Positions 16,902 to 24,614 of a stretch of 31,086 nt of DNA are shown here, piece after piece. The stretch covers positions 1 through 31,086 of the forward strand of contig JAKIVF010000031.1 of assembly GCA_021647145.1 (NCBI GenBank), written 5' to 3'. The DNA comes from Methylococcaceae bacterium (GTDB taxonomy: Bacteria; Pseudomonadota; Gammaproteobacteria; Methylococcales; Methylomonadaceae). The notes under the pieces are model-generated. The model worked only from the letters and a program-made list of their open reading frames with translations. It was not told where the DNA came from and made no database searches. Numbering within the stretch: position 1 is the first letter of the stretch; each line of letters starts with the position of its first letter. The translations under genes and the position numbers were made by a program.

Positions 16902-17402
16902 TCATAAAATAACTGGCTTGTTGGGTAATTCATCAATATTTTTTTGCCCTTTCAAAGGGTAATATCGTACAAGTTTTTTTGTGATTTCATTTATACCTGT
17001 TATTACGCCGGTCTCAAATTTGTTTTGTTTAAATGCCTGTTCCATTAAACTACAAATAGCTTGCCAATCATCTTTAGAGATTTTTTTGTTGAGTCCTCTA
17101 TCAGCAACAATCTCGACTTTTTTATCTGCTAACAATAAAAAGATAAGTACTCCATTATTTTCTTCAGTATCCCAAATTCTTAATTCAGAAAATATATCGA
17201 TTCCACGATCAAAACAAGGGGTGTTTTGTAATAAATTAAAAAAACTTAATGAGCTTTCAATAGCAAAGCTAATTTCTGCACTATGTTTTTTTTCAGATAA
17301 AAAAATAGTCTCTTCAATTTTATTTAAGCTAGAGGGTGGAAATTTGTAATGAACTAACCAAGGGAAATGTAGTAAGTGTTTAAACAATCTTGTGATATTC
17401 AT
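16902..17402 (-). CDS. TPM-domain protein (second of pair)
   Basis: A 166-residue protein starting MNITRLFKHLL. The ATG at 17402 lies two bases after the TAA of the upstream TPM gene; the longer frame merely reads through the glycine-rich end of that gene out of frame. A TPM (TLP18.3/Psb32/MOLO-1) fold is suggested by the ETIFLSEKKHSAEISFAIES region, then ELRIWDTEENNGVLIFLLLADKK, VEIVADRGLN and WQAICSLMEQAFKQ. No signal peptide is visible. Small TPM proteins like this often follow a lemA-ygcG pair. The molecular function is not established. Confidence 0.8.
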   Translation of the reverse strand: MNITRLFKHLLHFPWLVHYKFPPSSLNKIEETIFLSEKKHSAEISFAIESSLSFFNLLQNTPCFDRGIDIFSELRIWDTEENNGVLIFLLLADKKVEIVADRGLNKKISKDDWQAICSLMEQAFKQNKFETGVITGINEITKKLVRYYPLKGQKNIDELPNKPVIL

Positions 17403-17403
17403 A

Positions 17404-18291
17404 TTACCAGCCTCCTGAAGCCCCGCCGCCGCCAAAGCCCCCGCCACCGCCGCCAAAACCACCACTTCCTCCAGGCCAGGAACCGCCAAATCCACCGCCA
17501 TAGCCGCCACGATCACTTGGAAAATTACTCCGGCCTCCTCTGTGAAATAACATGGCTAAAATAAAAATGGCAATGCCAGCTGCTATGCTACTAGGGAGGA
17601 GGGTGGTCACTGTCCAGGTAAAATAGCCAGCAAAGCTCCCAGCAAGACTAGAGCCAATAAGTCGGCCAAACATTGAACGCAAAATAGGTGCAAAAAATAA
17701 GATAAAAAATAAAACAAACAAAAGTTCTTCAATCGTTGATTGCTGATTTTCATACGATTGACTTGGAGGGGGTAATGGTTCTCCGATTATCAGCTTAGTT
17801 AACTGTTCTGCCCCTGAAGAAATTCCGCCATAGAAATCACCTATTTTAAAATAGGGCGTTATAATGTCACTAATCACTCTTTTAGCAATAGCATCTGGAA
17901 TAGCACCTTCTAGTCCATAGCCGACTTCTATACGTAATTTTCTGTCATTTTTTGCAACCAGTAATAGCACGCCATCATCAACCTCTTTTCGTCCTAATTT
18001 CCATTGTTCTGCTACTCGAAACGCATATTGTTCAATACTTTCTGGTTGAGTGCTGTGGACAATTAATATTGCAAGCTGACTACCTTCACTAGATTCAAAT
18101 TGTAATAAGTTCTGTTCCAGTCTTTGCTTTTGAGATCGGGATAATGTTCCTGTTAAATCAGTGACGGGTGATAATAATTGTGGAATTTTTTGTTCGGCAT
18201 GGGCAAAATTAAATTCTGTCGATGTCAGAAACAGTAGGATACCTAATATTTTAAGGCAGTAAGTAACGTACATTTTTTTTATTTCTGACAA
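17404..18291 (-). CDS. TPM-domain membrane protein, YgcG family
   Basis: A 295-residue protein. The signal peptide is about residues 7-32 (MYVTYCLKILGILLFLTS, then FAHA). A periplasmic TPM domain covers about 40-165, with DLTGTLSRSQKQRLEQNLL, the QLAILIVHST strand, DDGVLLLVAKNDRKLRIEVG and GLEGAIPDAIAKRVI. Membrane segments lie near 190-245. A C-terminal tail is almost entirely glycine with a few aromatics (GGYGGGFGGSW, then GGFGGGGGGFGGGG). This layout is standard for the family. It lies 8 bases after the restored end of lemA and two bases before the next TPM gene, so the three form one unit. Gly-rich sequence gives the local GC peak at 17415-17540. Confidence 0.88.
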   Translation of the reverse strand: MSEIKKMYVTYCLKILGILLFLTSTEFNFAHAEQKIPQLLSPVTDLTGTLSRSQKQRLEQNLLQFESSEGSQLAILIVHSTQPESIEQYAFRVAEQWKLGRKEVDDGVLLLVAKNDRKLRIEVGYGLEGAIPDAIAKRVISDIITPYFKIGDFYGGISSGAEQLTKLIIGEPLPPPSQSYENQQSTIEELLFVLFFILFFAPILRSMFGRLIGSSLAGSFAGYFTWTVTTLLPSSIAAGIAIFILAMLFHRGGRSNFPSDRGGYGGGFGGSWPGGSGGFGGGGGGFGGGGASGGW

Positions 18292-18299
18292 CGGTTAAA

Positions 18300-18902
18300 T
18301 TAAGAAGCCGGTACAGGGGGTTGATTAAAATTTACTTTCGGCGGAACTGAAATTTCAGCTTCATTTTCAACAGAAAAAGTAGGTTTAGTCGTAAATCCAA
18401 ACATCATTGCAGTTAGATTAGAAGGGAATTTTCTCACAGTAACATTATAATCTTGAACTGCTTTTATATAACGGTTTCTGGCGACTGTAATTCGATTTTC
18501 TGTTCCTTCTAATTGAGCTTGAAGATCACGAAAAACACCATCAGCTTTTTATTGTGGGTAATTTTCAGCCACTAAAAGTAAACGACCTAATGCGGAACTC
18601 ATTTTACTTTGGGCAGCATTAAACTTTTTAAAGGCCGCTTCATCATTAATTAATTCAGGTGTGGCTTGTATAGCACCAACTTTTGCCCTAGCGTTAGTCA
18701 CTGAGGTAAAAACATCTTTTTCATGGGCTGCATAACCTTTTACGGTATTAACTAAATTAGGTATAAGGTCTGTTCGACGTTGGTATTGATTAACTACCTC
18801 AGCCCATGATGATTTAATTGTTTCATCTGTAGTTTGTAGAGTGTTATACCCACAGCCCTGTAGAGTAATTGTTAGGGTTAATATTTTAAAGAAATTTAAC
18901 AT
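18300..18902 (-). pseudogene. lemA: LemA family lipoprotein with internal stop codon
   Basis: LemA-type coiled-coil envelope protein. ATG at 18902 is preceded by GGAGGTG. The N-terminus MLNFFKILTLTITLQGC is a lipoprotein signal with lipobox LQGC. Then come DETIKSSWAEVVNQYQRR and TDLIPNLVNTVKGYA, the hallmark region of LemA. The frame stops at a TAA (18551-18549) just after LLVAENYPQ. Beyond it the same frame is fully LemA-like (GVFRDLQAQLEGTENRI, VARNRYI, FPSNLTAMMFGF, a short PPKV tail) to a TAA at 18302-18300. The total of 200 codons is the normal family length, with the stop at codon 118. Family members usually have Leu there, so TTA to TAA explains it. Confidence 0.88.
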
Positions 18903-19169
18903 CACCAAGCACCTCCAAAAAAGATTTTTGGTTAAGCATAACAAAATTTTTCTAGAAATGTTATTTTTCCAGTAAAGATTGTTTTTCCAATATTGTTGCT
19001 AGTTAAAACTATTTCTTAATAAATATGGAGTGCACCTTGGGCTATGAAAGAACTTGGTAGAATGTGGCTATATAATGAAACTACCTGTTTATTCTATAAA
19101 AATAATGGGACATGGAATTTGTGGAAAATATGGGGAAAACCTTTAATAGTTCTTATGCTTTAGTACAAA

Positions 19170-19211
19170 AATAACTCTAGACAATGACGATAGTCCAAGT
19201 CTAGAGTTATT
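19170..19211. repeat. Perfect 13-bp inverted repeat
   Basis: AATAACTCTAGAC (19170-19182) pairs exactly with GTCTAGAGTTATT (19199-19211) around a 16-base loop. It lies between fdxA and lemA, both on the minus strand, so it could end a transcript that reads through from fdxA. No long T run follows in either direction, so terminator function is uncertain. Confidence 0.5.
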
Positions 19212-19397
19212 CCACAGGATTATTTGACCAGATTTCTTCACAAAACTTTAGCGTGATTATTCCTCACCGAATGGGTGCGTTCTAACAAACCTGATTACAT
19301 ATGATATTCAGTGGGTTGTGAGGGATGCAACAACTACTTGGCAAGCTAAACAAAGGTTTGAAGACGGATAAAAGGTAAATCAATCATGGGGTTTTAA

Positions 19398-19480
19398 TAT
19401 GCTTCACGCAGTTAAGGATGCGGACTTCTGTCTGTCATTTTTGACGGTAGAAATCCGCATCCTTGACCTAGTGAAGCATA
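19398..19480. repeat. 83-base palindromic element bounded by TA, possible MITE
   Basis: TATGCTTCAC (19398-19407) and GTGAAGCATA (19471-19480) are a perfect 10-bp terminal inverted repeat. Inside, AAGGATGCGGA (19414-19424) pairs with TCCGCATCCTT (19454-19464), TTCT with AGAA, and GTCA with TGAC, with internal loops of equal size (6 and 6, 1 and 1). GGGG and CCCC flank it outside. The whole folds into one long imperfect hairpin. It sits 27 bases after the fdxA stop and could act as its terminator. The equal-sized mismatches and the TA ends also suit a miniature inverted-repeat transposable element. Confidence 0.6.
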
Positions 19481-19506
19481 AGCCCCTTGCTCTAAATTAG
19501 AATATG

Positions 19507-19830
19507 TTATTTTTCTAGTAGATTTAATTTATCAGGCTTTCCATTCCATTCATCAGCATCCTCCAAACCATCTTTCACTTCGGTAATAACAGGCCAATTT
19601 GCAGCTAATTCAGCATTTAAAGCAATAAATTTTTCTTGTCCTTCTGGTAGCTCATCTTCAGCAAAAATTGCTTCAGCTGGACATTCCGGTTCGCATAATG
19701 TGCAGTCTATACACTCATCAGGGTCAATTACTAAAAAATTTGGACCTTCATGAAAGCAATCCACAGGGCATACGTCAACGCAATCAGTGAATTTACATTT
19801 AATACAGTTTTCTGTGACGACAAATGTCAT
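19507..19830 (-). CDS. fdxA: 7Fe ferredoxin FdxA
   Basis: A 107-residue electron carrier with one [3Fe-4S] and one [4Fe-4S] cluster, very close to Azotobacter ferredoxin I in layout. CIKCKFTDCVDVCPVDCF and CIDCTLCEPECP supply the ligands. By alignment C9, C17 and C50 hold the 3Fe cluster, and C21, C40, C43 and C46 hold the 4Fe cluster. The C-terminal helix region AELAANWPVITEVKDGLEDA is also typical. Its partner enzyme is not in the window. Transcribed alone, with the 19398-19480 hairpin just downstream. Confidence 0.95.
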   Translation of the reverse strand: MTFVVTENCIKCKFTDCVDVCPVDCFHEGPNFLVIDPDECIDCTLCEPECPAEAIFAEDELPEGQEKFIALNAELAANWPVITEVKDGLEDADEWNGKPDKLNLLEK

Positions 19831-19979
19831 ATTGATTATCCAAGTTATAAGTTTTTAAAAATTTAGTGGTATATTATCAGAAAAGTAGCGATTGAAAAGT
19901 AGAATATTTCTTTGCGCGGTGGGATTCTTTGGTGTTTTTGGTGTTGAGGAATTAGTGTTTAAGTTTGCCCTAGGGTATT

Positions 19980-20675
19980 TTAATCTGATTCAACACTAGA
20001 AAATGAAAATAGAGACATAAAGTTGTTTCTACCAGAGTCAAGTTTACTTTGTTGGGTATTCTTTAGAGCAATAAAAGCTTCTTTTTTTAACTGTTCATCT
20101 GCGAACTGCTGTTCTGGGCGGATAGGGGCATTTATTGCAAGTTGAAAATATTTCTGTGCTTCATTAACTTTGTTTTTTGTTAAAAGATAATCAGCATAAA
20201 AATAGTTTGAATCAATACTTTTAGGGTTGATTTCTAAGCCTTTTTTGAGTAGTCGCTCGGCTTTTTTTTGGTCGCCAAATGAAATTGGCCATCCAGGAGT
20301 TAAATAATAGAGTGTGCCAAGAATGACATGAGCAGCCCCATCTAAAGAATTAGGGTTTTGTTGTATTGTTTTTTCAAGTAAGGTTTTGGCTGTATTGATT
20401 GAGTCAAGTGCTGTAAAAGGGCTTTCAAATTCTGCGTTTGTTGCAATGACTAGAGCTTCCCAAATCAAAGGTTCTACGGCTTCAGGGTTTTTTTCAGATA
20501 ACTTTTTTATCCTTTTTAGAAGAAGTGGGTAACCCCTTTTTTTTTGGACTGTATTTTGGTTATAGTAAATTCTTGCCCATTGAGATTCAATATGGTTAAT
20601 CTCAGGCATTATGTTGTTTGCAAATAGGGTATTGCTTATTAGTAGCAATGTGGCAACAAACGTTGTTTTTATCAT
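19980..20675 (-). CDS. Exported tetratricopeptide-repeat protein
   Basis: Start chosen at the ATG at 20675, which opens with the signal peptide MIKTTFVATLLLISNTLFA; a TTG at 20711 would put 12 polar residues before it. The mature protein (about 212 residues) has TPR-like helical pairs. AKTLLEKTIQQNPNSLDGAA is followed by a LGTLYYLTPGWP motif, then KKAERLLKKGLEINPKSIDS and VNEAQKYFQLAINAP. The STPGWP-like stretch between repeats resembles uncharacterised TPR proteins of Gammaproteobacteria. Probably periplasmic and protein-binding; no function can be assigned. The intergenic sequences on either side (about 130-170 bases) show nothing distinctive. Confidence 0.7.
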   Translation of the reverse strand: MIKTTFVATLLLISNTLFANNIMPEINHIESQWARIYYNQNTVQKKRGYPLLLKRIKKLSEKNPEAVEPLIWEALVIATNAEFESPFTALDSINTAKTLLEKTIQQNPNSLDGAAHVILGTLYYLTPGWPISFGDQKKAERLLKKGLEINPKSIDSNYFYADYLLTKNKVNEAQKYFQLAINAPIRPEQQFADEQLKKEAFIALKNTQQSKLDSGRNNFMSLFSFSSVESD

Positions 20676-20842
20676 ACAAGGGAATATAGAACAGTTTTTG
20701 TCTAAGATCAATATATTTTTTTAAATTTTGCTTTCTCTACATAATAATAGTTATAAAAGACTTTTTTTTTGCGAGTTGCTGTAAGTTTAACTTGATTGAA
20801 ATGGACTTTATATCTAAATGATTATAAAAGATAAGATTGTAT

Positions 20843-21313
20843 TTATTCCCAATTTTTATAAGGGTTTTTAGATAAATTGTTGTTGTAGTACCTTAGATCT
20901 TCAGTAACTTCATCACCTAACCAGGCAGGTTTTAAAAAAGCCTCTCCTACTTCTGACAGTTCAATTTCAGCAACTATTAGACCATTATTATCTCCATTGA
21001 ACACGTCTATTTCCCAGATATGTTGTTTATAGGGGACAAGATGGCGAGTTTTTTCGATAATAGGTTTCTCGCATAAAGAACTTAATATTTCTACCCCCTC
21101 AGTTAAGGGTATTTCGTATTCGTATTCTTGTCTGGATGTTCCAATCGTTGCACTTTTTATATTTAGCCATGCTTTGTCATCAGATATTCTGACTCGTATT
21201 GATTTTGTTTTATCGCTGATGAGATAGCCTTGTTTATAATCACTGGATTTTTGTATATTTTCTTTCCAGTCATTATTTTTAATTAAAAATTTATGTTCTA
21301 TTTCTAATGCCAT
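20843..21313 (-). CDS. CYTH-domain protein (triphosphate tunnel metalloenzyme)
   Basis: A 156-residue single-domain protein. The family signature ExExK is present at the N-terminus as EIEHKF (residues 4-9). Then come KQGYLI, SIRVRISDDKAWLNIK (basic/acidic strand pair lining the tunnel), EYEYEIPL, and near the end WEIDVFNGDNNGLIVAEIEL. Members hydrolyse inorganic triphosphate or related compounds with Mg2+ or Mn2+. Bacterial short forms are mostly triphosphatases, and adenylate cyclase activity (class IV) is known in a few. The substrate here cannot be read from sequence. It is divergent from sodB. Confidence 0.88.
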   Translation of the reverse strand: MALEIEHKFLIKNNDWKENIQKSSDYKQGYLISDKTKSIRVRISDDKAWLNIKSATIGTSRQEYEYEIPLTEGVEILSSLCEKPIIEKTRHLVPYKQHIWEIDVFNGDNNGLIVAEIELSEVGEAFLKPAWLGDEVTEDLRYYNNNLSKNPYKNWE

Positions 21314-21398
21314 TTTATTAAAGAGGGTGGGTATTGTTAAAGATCAATTATAAACAGAACTAAGCAAGCATTTTACTTTATTTTATTGTTTGGCAATG

Positions 21399-21418
21399 AT
21401 AAAGTAATAATACTTTAT
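21399..21418. promoter_or_regulatory. Palindromic operator-like site upstream of sodB
   Basis: ATAAAGTA (21399-21406) and TACTTTAT (21411-21418) form a perfect 8-bp inverted repeat with a 4-base spacer, about 70 bases before the sodB start. TTGGCA (21390-21395) could be a -35 element, placing the repeat over the spacer and -10 region. It does not match the Fur consensus well. Regulator unknown. Confidence 0.35.
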
Positions 21419-21487
21419 TAAAACACTTGGTAATTAGCTTTGCTAAATGTTGAAGGATTTTTTAAACCCTATGAATTGGAGAAAATA

Positions 21488-22069
21488 ATGGCTATTGAAC
21501 TACCTGCTTTGCCTTATGCTAAAGATGCGCTCGCGCCTCATATTTCACAAGAAACGCTTGAGTTTCATTATGGTAAACATCACCAGACCTATGTGACTAA
21601 TTTAAATAATTTGATTTCAGGCACTTCGTTTGAAGATGCGGAGCTTGAGGCTATCATTGCTCGTTCAGAGGGTGGTATGTTTAATAATGCTGCTCAAATT
21701 TGGAATCATACTTTTTACTGGAATAGCTTATCACCTAAGGGTGGTGGTGCTCCTAGTGGTGCATTGGCAGATGCTATTAACTCTGCTTTTGGATCTTTTG
21801 ATGAATTTAAAGTTGAATTTACAAAATGTGCAGTTACTACATTTGGATCTGGCTGGGGATGGTTGGTTAAAAATGCTGATGGCAGTCTAGAATTGGTAAG
21901 TACTAGCAATGCTGGTTGTCCTTTGACAGCAGGACAGACTCCTTTATTAACATGTGATGTATGGGAACATGCTTATTACATTGATTACCGTAATGCTAGA
22001 CCTAAATATTTAGAAGCATTCTGGGCGTTAGTTAACTGGGAGTTTGCAGAAGCAAATTTTTCTGCTTAA
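21488..22069 (+). CDS. sodB: Iron superoxide dismutase SodB
   Basis: Cytoplasmic enzyme converting superoxide to oxygen and hydrogen peroxide. The ATG at 21488 follows GGAG at a good distance and gives 193 residues, equal to E. coli SodB. A longer frame from 21440 adds 16 unlikely residues. Metal ligands are H27, H74, D157 and H161 (in DVWEHAYY). Q70 in AAQIWNHTFYW is the active-site glutamine position typical of the iron type. A terminator lies just downstream. It is divergent from the CYTH gene. Confidence 0.97.
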   Translation: MAIELPALPYAKDALAPHISQETLEFHYGKHHQTYVTNLNNLISGTSFEDAELEAIIARSEGGMFNNAAQIWNHTFYWNSLSPKGGGAPSGALADAINSAFGSFDEFKVEFTKCAVTTFGSGWGWLVKNADGSLELVSTSNAGCPLTAGQTPLLTCDVWEHAYYIDYRNARPKYLEAFWALVNWEFAEANFSA

Positions 22070-22080
22070 ATCTACTTTAA

Positions 22081-22123
22081 AAAACTGTTATAGCTCTAAG
22101 TGGTATTAGTATAACGGTTTTTT
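22081..22123 (+). terminator. Rho-independent terminator of sodB
   Basis: AAAACTGTTATA (22081-22092) pairs with TATAACGGTTTT (22110-22121) with one G-T pair and a 17-base loop. The run of six T (22118-22123) ends the stem. It starts 12 bases after the sodB stop. Confidence 0.7.
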
Positions 22124-22140
22124 ATTTCTGAGTAAGCATA

Positions 22141-22174
22141 AAAAAGCCCCTCTAAAACTAGATTTAGGAGGGGC
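22141..22174 (-). terminator. Rho-independent terminator of the elongation factor G gene
   Basis: On the minus strand GCCCCTCCTAAA pairs with TTTAGAGGGGC apart from one bulged base. A T-rich run follows (the A run just before 22146 on the plus strand). GC-rich stem plus T run is a strong terminator, 15 bases after the stop of the minus-strand gene. It may also stop read-through from sodB. Confidence 0.8.
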
Positions 22175-22188
22175 CTTACAGATGAATA

Positions 22189-24273
22189 TTATTTATTTTT
22201 TTCGCGTTCTTTTACTTCTTTGATTACTTCCTCGGCAACGTTTTTAGGGCATGGTAAGTAATGTGAGAATTCCATAGAGAACTGCCCTCGACCCGAGGTC
22301 ATGGTGCGAAGGTCGCCAATATAACCAAACATTTCACTCAAAGCAACATCTGCCTTAATTCGAACGCCAGTAACACCCGCTTCCTGCGATTTAATCATGC
22401 CGCGACGACGGTTAAGGTCGCCAATAACATCCCCTACATGATCTTCGGGTGTAAATACATCAACACTCATTATTGGTTCAATTAATTGAGGTCCCGCTTT
22501 AGGAATAGACTGGCGATATGCCGCCTTAGCTGCAATTTCAAATGCAACTGCTGATGAGTCAACTGCGTGGAAAGCACCATCTAACAATGTAACTTTAAAG
22601 TCAAGACATGGGAAGCCGGCAAGAACTCCATTGTCAATACTTTTGGCAAATCCTTTTTCTACTGCAGGCCAAAATTCTCTTGGAACGTTGCCTCCAGTTA
22701 CTTTTGATTCAAAGATAAAACCTGAACCGGGTTCACCGGGTTCAATAAGGTAGTCAATTTTACCGTATTGGCCAGATCCCCCTGATTGCTTTTTATGTGT
22801 GTAACTATCTTCAATGCTCTGAGTGATCGTTTCGCGATAGGCTACTTGTGGTTTGCCTACTTCAACATCAATACCATGAGTTCTTTTAAGAATATCGATT
22901 TTAATGTCTAAGTGGAGTTCTCCCATCCCCCTTAAAATGGTTTCTCCGCTGTCCTCGTCAGTCTCAACGCGGAAAGATGGATCTTCAGCAATCATTTTTC
23001 CGATTGCAATACCAAGTTTTTCTGAGCCAGCTTTATCTTTTGGAGCAACTGCAATTGAAATAACAGGGTCTGGGAACACCATTGGTTCAAGTGTTGCAAC
23101 ATTTTTAGGGTCTGATAAAGTATGTCCTGTTTGAACATTCTTCATGCCTACAACTGCAATGATATCGCCAGCTTGAGCCGAATCTAGTTCAATGCGGTCG
23201 TCAGCGTGCATTTCAACAAGACGTCCGATGCGTTCTGTTTTTCCAGTAAAAGTGTTGAGGACGGTCATACCTTTGTCGATTTTACCTGAATAAATACGAA
23301 TAAAGGTTAGGGCGCCATATTTATCGTCCATAATCTTAAAGGCTAAGGCTCGAAGAGGTTTGTTGATGTCAACAATCGCAAATTTACCTGTTTCATTACC
23401 ATCTAAATCAACTTCTGGTTGAGGTTTAACATCTGTTGGGCAAGGGAGGTAATCAACAACAGCATTTAATACGGGTTGGATGCCTTTGTTTTTGAAAGCA
23501 GAACCGCAATAAGTTGGGAAGAAAGATAAATTAATTGTGCCTTTGCGGATGCATGCTTTTATGGTTTCCATAGAGGGTTCTTCGCCATCTAGGTATTTTT
23601 CCATCGCATCATCATCTTGTTCTACGGCTGTTTCAATTAATTTTTCACGCCATTCTTCTACAGCATCAGTCATGTCTGCAGGAACATCTTGAATTTCATA
23701 GTTAGTTGGGTCGCCTGTGTTATCCCAAACCCATGCTTTACGAGTTAAAAGATCAACAACACCTACAAAGTCATCTTCTGTTCCAATGGGTAGAACCATG
23801 ACCAGAGGGTTAGCCCCTAATACATCTTCTATTTGTTTTACAACTCTGTAGAAATCAGCGCCTAGGCGATCTAGTTTGTTAACCAGAATAATACGTGCAA
23901 CTTCAGAGTCATTTGCATAACGCCAGTTGGTTTCTGATTGTGGTTCAACACCTCCAGACCCACAGAAAACGCCAATACCACCATCAAGAACTTTTAAAGA
24001 ACGATAAACTTCGATTGTAAAATCAACGTGTCCTGGTGTGTCAATGATGTTAAAGCGGTGGTCGTCCCAAAAACAAGATGTTGCTGCAGATTGAATCGTG
24101 ATTCCGCGTTCTTGTTCCTGCTCCATAAAATCGGTAGTCGCAGCACCATCATGTACTTCGCCTAATTTATGGATTTTTCCGGTTAGCTTTAAGATTCGCT
24201 CAGTTGTTGTTGTTTTGCCAGCATCAACGTGGGCAAAGATGCCAATGTTTCTATATAGAGATAGATCTGTCAT
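22189..24273 (-). CDS. fusA: Elongation factor G, second-type paralogue
   Basis: Translational GTPase of 694 residues. G1 is AHVDAGKTTTT (residues 14-24), G2 ERGITIQSAA, G3 DTPGHVDF, G4 NKLDRLGADF. Domain IV with its SGGSGQYGKIDYLIEPGEP stretch and domain V (MSVDVFTPEDHVGDVIGDLN) are complete, so it can catalyse translocation or ribosome recycling. It is not next to rpsL, rpsG or tuf. Its N-terminus (MTDLSLYRNIGIFAHVDAGK, TTDFMEQEQERGITIQ) resembles the extra EF-G found in Vibrio and Shewanella rather than the str-operon copy. I therefore expect a second EF-G elsewhere in the genome. The duty of this copy is not certain. Confidence 0.9.
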   Translation of the reverse strand: MTDLSLYRNIGIFAHVDAGKTTTTERILKLTGKIHKLGEVHDGAATTDFMEQEQERGITIQSAATSCFWDDHRFNIIDTPGHVDFTIEVYRSLKVLDGGIGVFCGSGGVEPQSETNWRYANDSEVARIILVNKLDRLGADFYRVVKQIEDVLGANPLVMVLPIGTEDDFVGVVDLLTRKAWVWDNTGDPTNYEIQDVPADMTDAVEEWREKLIETAVEQDDDAMEKYLDGEEPSMETIKACIRKGTINLSFFPTYCGSAFKNKGIQPVLNAVVDYLPCPTDVKPQPEVDLDGNETGKFAIVDINKPLRALAFKIMDDKYGALTFIRIYSGKIDKGMTVLNTFTGKTERIGRLVEMHADDRIELDSAQAGDIIAVVGMKNVQTGHTLSDPKNVATLEPMVFPDPVISIAVAPKDKAGSEKLGIAIGKMIAEDPSFRVETDEDSGETILRGMGELHLDIKIDILKRTHGIDVEVGKPQVAYRETITQSIEDSYTHKKQSGGSGQYGKIDYLIEPGEPGSGFIFESKVTGGNVPREFWPAVEKGFAKSIDNGVLAGFPCLDFKVTLLDGAFHAVDSSAVAFEIAAKAAYRQSIPKAGPQLIEPIMSVDVFTPEDHVGDVIGDLNRRRGMIKSQEAGVTGVRIKADVALSEMFGYIGDLRTMTSGRGQFSMEFSHYLPCPKNVAEEVIKEVKEREKNK

Positions 24274-24614
24274 GTTTGTACTCTAAAAATGGAAAAAAAA
24301 CTAGTAATCCTTTTTTTTTAAGGTTTATATTTCTAGCAAAATTAAGGGTTTATATGCCTTATAGGCGAGAGATAATCAGCTTTTAAGGGATAAATAAAGC
24401 GCTTGTTTTTGTTTTTAAAGATATAAAAATTTGATTTATACCTCGAAAAACCTTCCATTATACAGCAAAGTTTTAAATAAACAGAGAATTAGTGTTGATT
24501 ATTTGTTTTAGCTTTGTTTTTTAAAACATACATCGTCTACTAAATTAAGGGCATCTCAATTTTATTATCGACAATTAATTGAGATGCCCTTTATGTTAAG
24601 CAGATTTTTTATAC
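24274..24614. other. Intergenic stretch between EF-G and nitric oxide reductase genes
   Basis: No gene seen. The minus strand carries a TATAAT (plus 24457-24462) about 185 bases before the EF-G start, without a good -35. If used, it gives a long leader with A/T runs. The other end holds the terminator at 24549-24589. Confidence 0.4.
24549..24589 (-). terminator. Terminator downstream of norB
   Basis: GGGCATCTCAATT (24549-24561) pairs perfectly with AATTGAGATGCCC (24577-24589) around a 15-base loop, 25 bases after the norB stop. The minus-strand T tract after it (TTAATTT) is modest. Confidence 0.7.

Larger units (their letters stand above)
18945..19506. other. Intergenic stretch between lemA and fdxA
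   Basis: I see no convincing gene on either strand. A short open stretch near 19249-19371 is not recognisable. The region holds two palindromes (19170-19211 and 19398-19480), listed separately. Bases 18945-19165 probably contain the lemA promoter, but no good -35/-10 pair stands out. Confidence 0.5.

Noticed and set aside
17403..17516. N-terminal extension of the second TPM protein (Ala/Gly/Val-rich)
   Set aside because: It is the glycine-rich tail of the upstream TPM gene read in another frame; an ATG two bases after the upstream stop is a better start.
19249..19371. Short open frame between the two palindromes, plus strand
   Set aside because: No start codon with a ribosome-binding site and no recognisable motif.
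21440..21487. Upstream ATG for sodB
   Set aside because: The ATG at 21488 has a GGAG site and gives the exact family N-terminus.
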